A stretch of DNA of 35,724 nt. It comes from JBDUDK01 sp040002995. GTDB lineage: Bacteria > Actinomycetota > Acidimicrobiia > Acidimicrobiales > Ilumatobacteraceae. Position numbers and translations under genes: made by a program. The stretch is from the NCBI GenBank assembly GCA_040002995.1, contig JBDUDK010000088.1, forward strand, positions 1 to 35,724, in the 5' to 3' direction. Under the pieces are notes generated by a model. That model was not told where the DNA came from and did no database searches. It worked only from the letters and a program-made list of their open reading frames with translations. This document shows positions 1 to 7,720 of this stretch, piece by piece. Every line of letters starts with the position of its first letter. Position 1 is the stretch's first letter.

Positions 1-301
1 GCGAACAGCGTTTAGGGATCGGCTGTGCGCACAGCTCGGCGGGGATTAGTCGCGTTCTTTTTGGGATCCGCTGGCGTCGGTTCGGCATGCCAAGTGCTGA
101 TCCGGTGAACCCACACACCTCAGCGGACGCCACCGAGGCGGCCTTCCCCGCCCCACGATCCAACCCCCACCGAGAAACCGGGTCGAGCGCACCCGCTGAA
201 CCAGGCCTTGACAAACCCACGCTGCATAAGGTCACAACCCCTCGCTGCATAGGGTCGCATAGGGTCACACACCTGCACCCCGGTGCGTGCACGTGCCGCG
301 C
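1..301. other. Left-edge region without an intact gene
   Basis: No reading frame here looks like a real protein; the one long open frame is compositionally biased and resembles nothing I recognise. The visible structure is three copies of a short direct repeat, GCATARGGTC, at about 224-233, 247-256 and 257-266, the first and third followed by ACA. The region lies directly upstream of relaxase remnants, so it may be degraded 5' sequence of the same element. Confidence 0.4.
224..269 (+). repeat. Three direct copies of GCATARGGTC
   Basis: Copies start at 224 (GCATAAGGTC), 247 and 257 (both GCATAGGGTC). The second and third are directly adjacent; the first is 23 nt upstream. The first and third continue with ACA. 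The array sits just 5' of the relaxase fossil. It could be a leftover iteron or nick-region repeat, but three short copies are weak evidence. Confidence 0.4.
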
Positions 302-1500
302 GCGGCCATCGCGGTTACCGGCCTCTACCGTTCACAGCCCACCTCAGGAGTCGTTGACCAAGCCGCCGTGCGCCGCGAACTCAACCAGCGGCTCGGCGTC
401 GACTGACTGACCCACCCCGGTCAACGACGCGTGTGAGATCGCCGGCATCCCACGGAGGCTCGTGCGTCCGTTCTCCACTCGTCACGAGGAGATCGAGATC
501 GAACTCGAGCGCCTCGGCGCATCAGGATCCAAGGCCGGCGACGACGCGACCCTCGCGACCCGAGAGTCCACGGCGGCCATCGATGCCGAAGGCATCGTCT
601 CTCGCTAGGAGCACGAGGCCGACGCCTCATGATGGGGTCAGCCAAGCTCGACTCGCTGCTCCGGAGCGCGGCGTTGCAGATCGTTCATATGCCAGTTAGC
701 GCGTCGGCGTGACCGCCGAACGCCTTATCGACAAGGACTCGACGTTCACTCGTCACCACGTCACCCAAGCGATTGGGGCCGTCCAGACTGGCGGCGCATC
801 AGCCGCCGACATCGATCGGCTCACGGCCAGTGTGCTGGCCCGTCCCGCGATGTGGCCATCCACAACCCGACCGCGCCCAATCGACAACCGGATGGAGCAG
901 CGCTACACGACTTGCCGGCTGATCGCGTTGGAAACGGCGACGCGATCGCGTCGGTTGTCGCGCCCCGCACCGGGGCACTCGCGCCAGAGTCGGTGACAGT
1001 CGCGTGTGCAGTCGCGTGTGCAGTCGCGTGTGCAGTCGCGTGTGCAGTCGCGTCGCTCGGCGAGACCACCGCGAAGCGGTCACGCGACTGTGCAAACAGG
1101 GCAACGCGATCGAAGACCTCGTCGAAAGGGCCGGTACGGGCAAGCCCTAGACGTTGGCCGCGGTCGCGTCCGATTACCCGTCTACCGGCTGGGACATCGT
1201 GGGAGTCGCGCCGTCGGCACGTGCAGCGCGCGAACTCGACACCGGCGCGCTGGGACCCGCACGTAGCCCACGATCGCGTCCAGGTCGCCGACGATCCTGT
1301 CGCGTTCAAACGGAAGTCGACGGCTGGTGGACCGCCCACACCGCGGGCAGCGACGCCCTCCCGCGGCCGGCGCTCGAAGAGAGGCCCAGGCACTCGACTC
1401 GCCCGGCGCCGAGCGACCGACGAAGGCCTCCTCGCCCGCCCCGCGCTCACCGTCTGCGACCGAACGTTCCCCACGGGCCGCCTACCTCCCTGTCTCGCGC
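302..1500 (+). pseudogene. Degraded MobF/TraA-type conjugative relaxase-helicase
   Basis: Pieces of one protein family appear in the expected order but in different frames. About 302-405 reads VTGLYRS ... RRELNQRLGVD. About 440-607 reads EIAGIPRRLVRPFSTR then EEIEIELERLGASG and TLATRES, the relaxase-to-helicase linker of actinobacterial TraA/MobF proteins. About 709-930 reads STFTRHHVTQAI and EQRYTTCRLIALE. About 1076-1260 reads CKQGNAIEDLVERAGTGKP, a TAG stop, TLAAVASDYPSTGW, then VGVAPSARAARELDTG, which is the RecD-like helicase Walker A region. About 1300-1480 holds DGWWTAHTAGSDAL and LLARPALTVCDRTFPTG in different frames. Several stops and frame changes make it non-functional. Family assignment comes from recalled motifs, not a search. 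Conjugative relaxases nick oriT and unwind DNA; here only the fossil remains. Confidence 0.75.
997..1053 (+). repeat. 12-nt tandem repeat, 4.75 copies
   Basis: The unit CAGTCGCGTGTG is repeated exactly at 997, 1009, 1021 and 1033, followed by nine bases of a fifth copy. It lies inside the relaxase fossil just before the helicase Walker A region. The unit length is a multiple of three, so it would add AVAC-type tetrapeptides without changing frame. Identical copies suggest recent slippage expansion in sequence that is no longer under coding constraint. Confidence 0.9.
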
Positions 1501-1769
1501 CCAACAGGGTGCGATCCTTTACCCGACCGGCCGCCGAGATCGGCGAACGCGACCACGCCAGCGGTAGAGCCTCCCGACGGTTGCTCCCGCGGTTGCTCCC
1601 GCGAGATCTGATTCGTCACAATCAATCCGGCCTGAGCTGGGCATACGGAGTCAGAGCCGTGCGCCTAAGAGATTCCCTCAGCTCCACGAACGTCCAGCTA
1701 AAAGCACGTTTTGGCCTTCGGACTTCCGTCGTCTGGTCTCGGTCGACGAGCCGTGGCTCAGTCGTCGGC
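1501..1769. other. Gap without recognisable gene
   Basis: Between the last recognisable relaxase piece and the end of the cyclase gene I see no protein family and no RNA gene. A 12-13 nt direct duplication (CGGTTGCTCCCG, twice, about 1578-1601) is the only local structure. It is probably degraded 3' sequence of the relaxase element. Confidence 0.4.
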
Positions 1770-2771
1770 TCAGGGGAGTTCAGACGCGGCCCCGCTCCAT
1801 ACGAGCGGGAAGAGTTGGTGCGCCCCGGGAATCCCCTTGAGCTCCACATGGCGCGGTTCGCCGAATTCGAACGTGCCAAGGCTGCGGGTCAACTCCGCGA
1901 CTAACGAGGATACGAGGATCTCCCTCCCGTGCGCTGCCGCCGCCACTCGCGCGGCCATTATGACTGCACGGCCGAAGAAGTCGTCGGCCTTCCGAAGGAC
2001 CTCTCCGGTGTGTAGACCGATGCGTACTCGTAACGCCTCGCCGTCATGGGGTTGTTCGAACGAGCGTTGAAGATCGATCGCGCTGCGCAGCGCGCGACTC
2101 GCGGAAGAAAACGCGAGCATGTGTCCGTCGCCGAGCGACTTCACGATGCGTCCGCCCTCGCGCTCGGCAACCTTCGCGACAACATCGTCGTGCCATCGCA
2201 ACAGATCGAGCCATTTTTGGTCGCCGAGACGCAGGGCGGCCTCAGTTGAGGCCTCGATATCGCTGAACGCGATGGTGACGGTCCCATCGGCGGCAGCGGA
2301 CGCGGCCAGGTTCGGGCGTTCTTCTTGAACCGCCGCCGCGAGGTGCTCGACCGTCGTGGTCAGTTCGAACCCAACCGTCGCCTCGTTTTCGACACCGACC
2401 GAAATGTGCCATTGCACGAAGCGCCACATACCCCGGTCGAGGTGGAGCACTCCCGTGAAGCGCAGCTGCGCGGTAGAGCCGTCCCCAAGCAGAAGTGTCG
2501 GACGGGCTGCGGCCCATCCGACCGTGCCTTCGCTGAACGCCTCGATCTCTCCCGCGTCGATTGTCACGCCGCCCGCCGCGAGCTCACGCAGCTGAGCCTC
2601 GAAAATACGACCAACGGTGTCGTAGCCGGGCCACCATTCGTCGGGATCGGTCCCTATGAAAACGACGCCCGGGACGTCAGCGTGCAGGTTTAGAATGGTG
2701 GGGGTATCTCGCGCGTTGATCGCGGCGAACATTCGACTGACCACGGCGCGCAGCTCAGGCGACGGCTCCAT
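1770..2771 (-). CDS. Class III adenylate/guanylate cyclase with N-terminal SnoaL-like domain
   Basis: The 333-residue protein has two parts. Residues 5-130 look like a SnoaL/DUF4440-type cone fold. Residues 163-325 form a class III nucleotidyl cyclase domain, which makes cyclic nucleotide from NTP. The first metal-binding Asp is D171 in IAFSDIEAST, the second D215 in KSLGDG, with K211 at the adenine-specifying position, D264 before FFG and R275 in AAR. The transition-state Asn that normally precedes xAAR is I271 here, so activity may be reduced or use another residue. The start is set by a GGGAG ribosome site at 2777-2781, five bases upstream of ATG. The N-terminal fold may sense a small ligand (inference). 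The gene faces away from the hydrolase at 2853. Confidence 0.85.
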   Translation of the reverse strand: MEPSPELRAVVSRMFAAINARDTPTILNLHADVPGVVFIGTDPDEWWPGYDTVGRIFEAQLRELAAGGVTIDAGEIEAFSEGTVGWAAARPTLLLGDGSTAQLRFTGVLHLDRGMWRFVQWHISVGVENEATVGFELTTTVEHLAAAVQEERPNLAASAAADGTVTIAFSDIEASTEAALRLGDQKWLDLLRWHDDVVAKVAEREGGRIVKSLGDGHMLAFSSASRALRSAIDLQRSFEQPHDGEALRVRIGLHTGEVLRKADDFFGRAVIMAARVAAAAHGREILVSSLVAELTRSLGTFEFGEPRHVELKGIPGAHQLFPLVWSGAASELP

Positions 2772-2839
2772 GACATCTCCCTTCAGTGATCATCTTGTCA
2801 TCGAGTTGGACTACGACTAGAGATCTGTACCCGCGGCCG

Positions 2840-2845
2840 TAGTGT
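2840..2845 (+). promoter_or_regulatory. -10 box TAGTGT of a leaderless promoter
   Basis: TAGTGT lies seven bases upstream of the ATG at 2853, and no ribosome binding site fits between them. This is the arrangement of actinobacterial leaderless mRNAs (TAnnnT then the start codon). Confidence 0.5.
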
Positions 2846-2852
2846 CGGGGCG

Positions 2853-3662
2853 ATGAAGAATCGGGTCGTCGTCAGCGGGAGTGCCCGCCTCGCGGTGAGT
2901 GAGCTGGGTCGCGGCTCGGCCGTCTTGCTCATTCACGCCGGCGTCGCGGACCGTCGTTCTTGGTACTCGGTCATGAACTCTCTCGCCGACCGCTGGCGTG
3001 TCGTCGCCTACGACCAGCGCGGGTTCGGCGACACGGCGTATGAGGCCGAGACCTATTCGTCGGTTGACGATTTGGTCGCGGTGCTCGACGCCCTGGAGGT
3101 CGAGCGAGCCGTCATCGTTGGGTGCTCACGGGGAGGGCAGGTCGCCTTCGACGCGGCATTCCGGGCCGCACCACGAGTGGCCGGTCTTGTCCTTATCGGC
3201 AGCGCTCCCGAGGGCGCACCGCCGAGCCCACTCCCAAGCGCGACCGAGGCGCTTTTCGACGAAGTCGATCGGGCTGAGGAGGAGGGCGACATTGTCTGTC
3301 TGAACACGCTCGAAGCCCACCTGTGGCTCGACGGCCCCGAGAGCGCGGACGGACGAGTCTCGGGACCTGCCCGCGACCTGTTCCTCGATATGAACGGACG
3401 GGCACTGGCCGCCCTCCCGACCGGCGAGCACGAAGCTCCCACCGCCGACTGGCGCAACCTGAGCGAGGTGCGGGTGCCGACAGTCGTGATCGCGGGGCGG
3501 CTCGACCTGGCACCGATCCAAGCACGAGCGCGCGAAATGTCCGAAACCATTCCCGGCGCGCACCTGGTGATGCTTGACGAATCGGCCCACCTCCCGATGC
3601 TCGACTGCCCCGAGGTGCTGGTGTCGGTGCTCAGTCGGTTTCTTGAAACCGTCGTGTCCTGA
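2853..3662 (+). CDS. Alpha/beta hydrolase
   Basis: This 269-residue cytoplasmic protein has the alpha/beta hydrolase fold. It shows an oxyanion segment LLIHAG near residue 28, YDQRGFGDT at 53-61, the nucleophile elbow GCSRGG with S92, the acid in AGRLDLAP (D218) and the base in ESAHLPM (H246). The triad is complete, so it should be an active esterase, lactonase or C-C hydrolase; the substrate cannot be read from sequence. It starts directly behind a TAGTGT box and is probably translated from a leaderless mRNA. A second hydrolase follows 125 bp downstream on the same strand. Confidence 0.88.
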   Translation: MKNRVVVSGSARLAVSELGRGSAVLLIHAGVADRRSWYSVMNSLADRWRVVAYDQRGFGDTAYEAETYSSVDDLVAVLDALEVERAVIVGCSRGGQVAFDAAFRAAPRVAGLVLIGSAPEGAPPSPLPSATEALFDEVDRAEEEGDIVCLNTLEAHLWLDGPESADGRVSGPARDLFLDMNGRALAALPTGEHEAPTADWRNLSEVRVPTVVIAGRLDLAPIQARAREMSETIPGAHLVMLDESAHLPMLDCPEVLVSVLSRFLETVVS

Positions 3663-3787
3663 TCGCGGTCACTTCGTCGCGCTGACCACCTGCGCGCTGA
3701 TTCGGGCTTCGAGATTGGTATGCCCATGTCTCTCGAATCACCCATCGTGGACCCAGACGATGGACAACCGCATTCTCACTGACCAAC

Positions 3788-4591
3788 ATGTGCGTCATGG
3801 GAGACGTTGATTGGGAGCTGCGCGAGGCCGGTCCACCCGACGCCAAGCACACTGTCTTGCTGCTTCCCGGTGGGATGTGTAGCGCGGGCTCGTACGCCGA
3901 AGTCATGGCTGAACCTGCTCTCTCGGGTATGCGGCTGGTTGCCGCAACATTGCCGGGCCACGCGGGCGCGCCGCCGCCGGACGACTACACCGTCGAGAAT
4001 TACGGGCGACTCACGGCCGCGCTGGCGAAACAGGTCGGCGCGGACGTAATAGTGGGGTTCAGCATGGGTGCGTCCGTCGCGCTCGAGATGGTCGTGTCGG
4101 GCAACTTCACCGGGCCGGTCGTCCTCCTCGGTATCAGTCTCTCGCTCCAGGATGAGGCCGTGTTCTTCCGTGCGATCGTGAAGCTCGGCAGTGTGCTGGG
4201 CGGCCTGCCCAGCGCCGTGCTGGCGAAAGGCGCGGCCGCGATGGTCAAGCGCGCCCCCCTGCCGCCCGAACGTCAGAACGAACTCCGCGACGACTTTCGC
4301 AGGAACGTTCCGCAGCACATGCGCCATGCGTTGCGCGAATACGTCCGGTGGCTGCACAAGTACGACGATCCGGCCGAGCGGCTGTGCCGAGCAGCGGTCC
4401 CGACCTGGGTCGTGCACGCCGAAAAGGGGGACGGCGGGCTCACCGTCCACGAACGCCGCACACTCGAAGCGTGCCCGCACGTGCACCTCGTGACGATTCC
4501 CGGAGCCGTGTTCTTCCTGCCGAACGAGGTACCGGAACGGATCGCGAATGTCGTTGTCGAGGCTGTCCGCCAGGTCAGCTCCATCGGCTGA
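3788..4591 (+). CDS. Alpha/beta hydrolase-fold protein, catalytic His apparently lost
   Basis: The 267-residue protein keeps the alpha/beta hydrolase frame: LLLPGGM near residue 25, ATLPGHAG at 53-60 and the nucleophile elbow GFSMGA with S92. A possible acid lies in the GDGG turn near residue 218. In the C-terminal segment, where relatives read roughly G-x-GHF-x-P, this protein reads GAVFFLPNE, so the usual base His is absent. It may be inactive, use another residue, or act as a binding protein. A second in-frame ATG at 3797 is an alternative start, and neither has a clear ribosome site. It follows the hydrolase at 2853 and the pair may come from an old duplication (inference). Confidence 0.8.
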   Translation: MCVMGDVDWELREAGPPDAKHTVLLLPGGMCSAGSYAEVMAEPALSGMRLVAATLPGHAGAPPPDDYTVENYGRLTAALAKQVGADVIVGFSMGASVALEMVVSGNFTGPVVLLGISLSLQDEAVFFRAIVKLGSVLGGLPSAVLAKGAAAMVKRAPLPPERQNELRDDFRRNVPQHMRHALREYVRWLHKYDDPAERLCRAAVPTWVVHAEKGDGGLTVHERRTLEACPHVHLVTIPGAVFFLPNEVPERIANVVVEAVRQVSSIG

Positions 4592-4796
4592 CGTTCGACG
4601 ACTCTCTGCCGATCTGAGGTCAAGCAGATTCGATGTGATCGGCTACTCCTGTTCGATCGAGCACGGTATGCGTACCCCGCGGCGCAGGGACCGAAGACGG
4701 GCGTCACTCTTGCAGAAGAGGCGGTTGGCGGGACCTCGGAGTTCTGGGGGTAGCTACCATCCCCGCGTCGGGGAGCCTGTCCCCACTTGTGACGAG
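4592..4796. other. Gap without recognisable gene
   Basis: The 205 bases between the second hydrolase and the permease fragment hold no gene I can support. Open frames are short or run through from neighbours. It is likely part of the same degraded insertion as the permease remnant just downstream. Confidence 0.35.
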
Positions 4797-4979
4797 ACTT
4801 CGGCTGGCGTCGGCGACCATCTCGACGGATTGTCTTACACCGCCGAGCAGGTTGCGGTGTTTCTCACGGGTGGATACAACGCGTCGATTGTGCCCGCGGG
4901 TCCGAAGTTTCAGCTTCGGATAGTCGGGATCGTGCGACGGCCGCTTGACCTGGGTGACCGAGGCGCGGCAGGCGGCGAG
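4797..4979 (+). pseudogene. Fragment of an FtsX-type ABC transporter permease
   Basis: One frame reads VGDHLDGLSYTAEQVAVFLT, then PAGPKFQLRIVGIVRRPLDL and GDRGAAGG. This pattern is typical of the extracytoplasmic (MacB-like) domain of actinobacterial FtsX-family ABC permeases, where the segment GIVRRPLDLGxRGAxGG recurs. Only about 60 of the expected 800 or so residues are present, with no start and no membrane segments. The similarity stops within a few bases of the 3' end of the REC-EAL gene at 4986, which marks a sharp rearrangement junction. Family call is from memory of the motif. Confidence 0.6.
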
Positions 4980-4985
4980 TCGCGA

Positions 4986-6185
4986 TCAGACGCCGAACCG
5001 CTGCGCAGCAAGAGGGGCCCTGAGGGCTCCCGGACGGCCGAGGAAGTAGCCCTGGCCGTATTCCACTCCGAGGTCGCACAGCGCATCGAACTCAGCCGCC
5101 GTCTCGATTCCTTCGGCGGTGACGAGCGCACCGATGTCGGCGGCGAAGCGCACGAGCGCCGCGGTGAGGGCGCGTTTGGCCGGGTCACTGTCGATGTCGC
5201 GGACGAGGTGAAGATCGAGCTTGATGACGTCAGGAGCAAGTTTGAGGATGTGCTTGAGGCTGGCGAATCCGGCCCCGGTGTCGTCGACCGCCAGTCGGGC
5301 TCCACGAGCGCGTAGAGCGTTCATGGTCTCGATGACGAGGTCGTAATCCTCGATGACGTGGTGCTCGGTGAGTTCGACGACCACCCGAGCCAGCGGCCAA
5401 CCGTCGAGTGTCGGGGTGAACGTTTCGCTGCACAAGGTTGGGGGCGAAACGTTGACGGCCATGTACTGGCCGGCCGGCAACGCCTCGAGGCTTTGCAGTG
5501 CAGCGACCATGGCCGTGATCTCGAGCTCAACTCCAAGTCCGGTCGTCGCCGCTTCCTCGAACCACACATCGGGCCCACGGGGAGGGTCCTCGTCGAATCG
5601 GGCGAGGGCCTCGACACCGACCACGTCGCCGGAGGCGAGCCTGACGATGGGTTGGAACACCATGCGCGGCCCGCCACACAACATGATGCGTTCAATCGCG
5701 GCAACCTTCATTTGCCGAGCCGCGGCCACCGCCTGGTCGGAGGATCTATAGGTCTGGAGGGCGGCGGCGAGGCTGTTGTTGTGTTGCTTGAGTTCGCGGT
5801 GGCAGAGCCGGATGGTCAGCAGGTTGCGTACGCGCAGCAAGATCTCATTGACGTCGATCGGCTTCGTGACGAAGTCATTGGCGCCCGCACTGAGCGCGGC
5901 CTTGACCGCGGAGTTGCTGTCGTCGGCGGTGAGCACGAGAACCGGAACGAAGTCAGTAGGCGACATCCGGCTGCGGAGGGTCTGCAGAAATTCGAGGCCA
6001 CCAATATGGGGCATGTACAGATCGAGCAGGACGAGATCGGGTTCCCAATCCCGGCAGGCATCCAGCGCGTCCATCGGATCGGTGAAGCCCCGTACGTCGG
6101 TGTAGCCGGCTCGACTCAGGACCTTAAGAACGAGCGCGACGTTCAGGCTGTGGTCATCGACGACCACGATGCGGGCCTGCGTCAT
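4986..6185 (-). CDS. Response regulator with C-terminal EAL (c-di-GMP phosphodiesterase) domain
   Basis: The 399-residue product carries a receiver domain at residues 4-125 with the acidic pair D10-D11, phospho-acceptor D55 in LLDLYMP, T86 and K108. A linker follows, then an EAL domain from about 172 to the end. EAL residues are intact: EAL at 192-194, AVNVSP, VVELTEH, the DDTGAGFASL loop, IKLD, AEGIET and GQGYFLGRP. It should hydrolyse cyclic di-GMP to pGpG under control of a partner histidine kinase, which is not in this window. I chose the ATG at 6185; a GTG at 6200 is also possible. The open frame continues upstream but only as antisense of the methyltransferase. Confidence 0.9.
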   Translation of the reverse strand: MTQARIVVVDDHSLNVALVLKVLSRAGYTDVRGFTDPMDALDACRDWEPDLVLLDLYMPHIGGLEFLQTLRSRMSPTDFVPVLVLTADDSNSAVKAALSAGANDFVTKPIDVNEILLRVRNLLTIRLCHRELKQHNNSLAAALQTYRSSDQAVAAARQMKVAAIERIMLCGGPRMVFQPIVRLASGDVVGVEALARFDEDPPRGPDVWFEEAATTGLGVELEITAMVAALQSLEALPAGQYMAVNVSPPTLCSETFTPTLDGWPLARVVVELTEHHVIEDYDLVIETMNALRARGARLAVDDTGAGFASLKHILKLAPDVIKLDLHLVRDIDSDPAKRALTAALVRFAADIGALVTAEGIETAAEFDALCDLGVEYGQGYFLGRPGALRAPLAAQRFGV

Positions 6186-6296
6186 CTCGGGGACGGTCAC
6201 GTTGTTCTGCCTGCTGCTGAGTGCATAGTCAGTGTCGGCATGATCGGCCGAGACGCCCCGAACTTGAGCGGCCGAGGGCCACGGTCGGGCGCCAAG

Positions 6297-6302
6297 TAGG
6301 TT
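6297..6302 (+). promoter_or_regulatory. -10 box TAGGTT of a leaderless promoter
   Basis: TAGGTT ends six bases before the ATG at 6309. The 123-bp interval to the divergent REC-EAL start must hold both promoters. Confidence 0.45.
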
Positions 6303-6308
6303 CGCCGC

Positions 6309-6989
6309 ATGTTGCGCAGCCAGGAGCGCTATGTGCTCGACCTCGCTGACATGGAGGCGTGGATCCGGGCCCACGCCCGGCCCGGGCAACGCATCCTCGA
6401 GATCGGGTGCGGCGACGGTGCCCTCGTACGACGACTGGCGAACGACTTCGACATGCTCGGGGTGGATCCTGAGGGCCAGAAATCGAGTGTCGTACGGGCC
6501 CAGCGGTTCGAGGACTTGGACGAGGAGCCGTTCCACGTCGTGTTCGCAAGCGTGTCGCTACATCATCTCAATGATCCGACGCTCGCGCGTGACTCCTTGC
6601 GACGGCTGACCGCGCCGGGCACAAAAATGCTCGTGCGCGAGTTCGATCGTCTGACGATGGACCACGAGCCGACACTGCGTTGGTGGTTCGAGCACCGCAA
6701 GACCCGCGAGCACGCGCCCGACAGTGAGGAAGCACCGCTTCCGGATTCGTTCGAGACATTCGTGCCCGAGTGGCGATCGATGATGGAGCACCACGTGCGG
6801 CCCTGGCCCGATGTCCGCGCGCTGTTGCATTCCAGCGGCTTCGAAACAGTGCGCGAGGAGTCGATGGCCTATCTATACCGATGGGGTATCGGCGAGGACG
6901 TGCGCGCGGAAGAGGAACGCCTCGCCGCCGCGGGCACTATCAATCTCGTCGGTCGACGCTGGACCGGCCGCCGCTCGAACGACGCGTGA
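6309..6989 (+). CDS. Class I SAM-dependent methyltransferase
   Basis: The 226-residue protein has the Rossmann-fold S-adenosylmethionine site: motif I ILEIGCGDGALV near residues 31-42, then the acidic residue of motif II in MLGVDPEG, and VFASVSLHHL as a motif IV-like segment followed by RRLTAPGTKMLV. The match is to the UbiE/Methyltransf_11 group, which acts on small molecules; the substrate is unknown. Transcription probably starts at or near its ATG, behind TAGGTT. Its last 50 bases overlap the 3' end of the convergent TetR gene, so the two transcripts are antisense at their tails. Confidence 0.85.
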   Translation: MLRSQERYVLDLADMEAWIRAHARPGQRILEIGCGDGALVRRLANDFDMLGVDPEGQKSSVVRAQRFEDLDEEPFHVVFASVSLHHLNDPTLARDSLRRLTAPGTKMLVREFDRLTMDHEPTLRWWFEHRKTREHAPDSEEAPLPDSFETFVPEWRSMMEHHVRPWPDVRALLHSSGFETVREESMAYLYRWGIGEDVRAEEERLAAAGTINLVGRRWTGRRSNDA

Positions 6990-7659
6990 AGCGGCCGCTC
7001 TCCTCGGGAAGCAACGTCTGGGTCAGGACGTCGGCGAGCCATTTCGCGTACTGGTCGTCGGACCAGCCGTGGCCGTCGCACATCATCCTCGCGACATCGG
7101 GGCTGGCGAGGGCCCAGATCGTTTCGGCGGCGCGTTCGATACTGACTCGAAGCGGTCCGCGCGCCGCGATCCAGCGTGCGGGTTGTCGCATGTTGCGCAG
7201 CCGGTATCCCTCCATTTCGGAGTAGATCGCCGCCATCTCGGGTTCAACGGCCGAGGCCGTGCGCATGATCTCGTACACCGGACGGACGCGCTTCGAGATT
7301 GTCGCGATGTCGCGGGCGAACAAACGGATCTGTCGGCGCTGATCGCGTTCGTCGCGCACCGCCTGTGCCTCGGGTCGCTCCGTCACATTCACAGCGCCCG
7401 CCGCCGGGGCCAAGCGGAGATCGATCAGCGCGGTGAGCACTCGCGCCTTGTTGCCGAAGACGGCATACACGGTGTCGACGGCCACGTTGGCCCGGTGAGC
7501 GATCTCCCGGATCGTGGTGCGCGCGTAGCCGTTCGACGCGAACAAGTCGCCCGCCGCTTCGAGAATCCGCACCCTCGTCTGGGCGGCGTTCTCCTCACGG
7601 ACGGCCGACGAGTACGAGCGCTTCTTGACGGGCGGCGTCTTCTTGACGGTATGAGCCAT
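6940..7659 (-). CDS. TetR-family transcriptional repressor
   Basis: The 239-residue protein has a basic N-terminal tail (about 25 residues), then a TetR DNA-binding domain at about 27-75: ILEAAGDLFASNGYARTT, the recognition helix region REIAHRANVAVDTVYAVF and GNKARVL. The remaining helical domain, with its ligand pocket, is not conserved enough to name a ligand. It is divergent from the ABM/zinc-ribbon gene at 7721 and a perfect palindrome lies between them, so it probably represses that gene, the nucleotidyltransferase behind it, and itself. It overlaps the methyltransferase tail to tail. Confidence 0.9.
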   Translation of the reverse strand: MAHTVKKTPPVKKRSYSSAVREENAAQTRVRILEAAGDLFASNGYARTTIREIAHRANVAVDTVYAVFGNKARVLTALIDLRLAPAAGAVNVTERPEAQAVRDERDQRRQIRLFARDIATISKRVRPVYEIMRTASAVEPEMAAIYSEMEGYRLRNMRQPARWIAARGPLRVSIERAAETIWALASPDVARMMCDGHGWSDDQYAKWLADVLTQTLLPEESGRFTRRSSGGRSSVDRRD

Positions 7660-7665
7660 TTCGTC

Positions 7666-7678
7666 CTAGTGTCACTAG
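7666..7678. promoter_or_regulatory. Palindromic operator, probable TetR-family binding site
   Basis: CTAGTGTCACTAG is a perfect 6-1-6 inverted repeat. It lies in the 61-bp divergent interval, seven bases upstream of the TetR start and 43 bases upstream of the ABM start. The surrounding stretch (7666-7690) is unusually A/T-rich for this genome, as expected for overlapping promoter elements. Confidence 0.65.
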
Positions 7679-7720
7679 TATCAATATACCGGATCTCGGA
7701 CAATAGCGAGCGGAGTAATC

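Noticed and set aside
997..1053. CRISPR-like repeat array
   Set aside because: The units are directly adjacent with no spacers and only 12 bases long; it is a simple tandem repeat.
87..1904. Several long open frames in the left edge read as independent hypothetical genes
   Set aside because: High G+C keeps frames open on both strands. Recognisable relaxase motifs hop between frames, which is expected of one decayed gene and not of several real ones.
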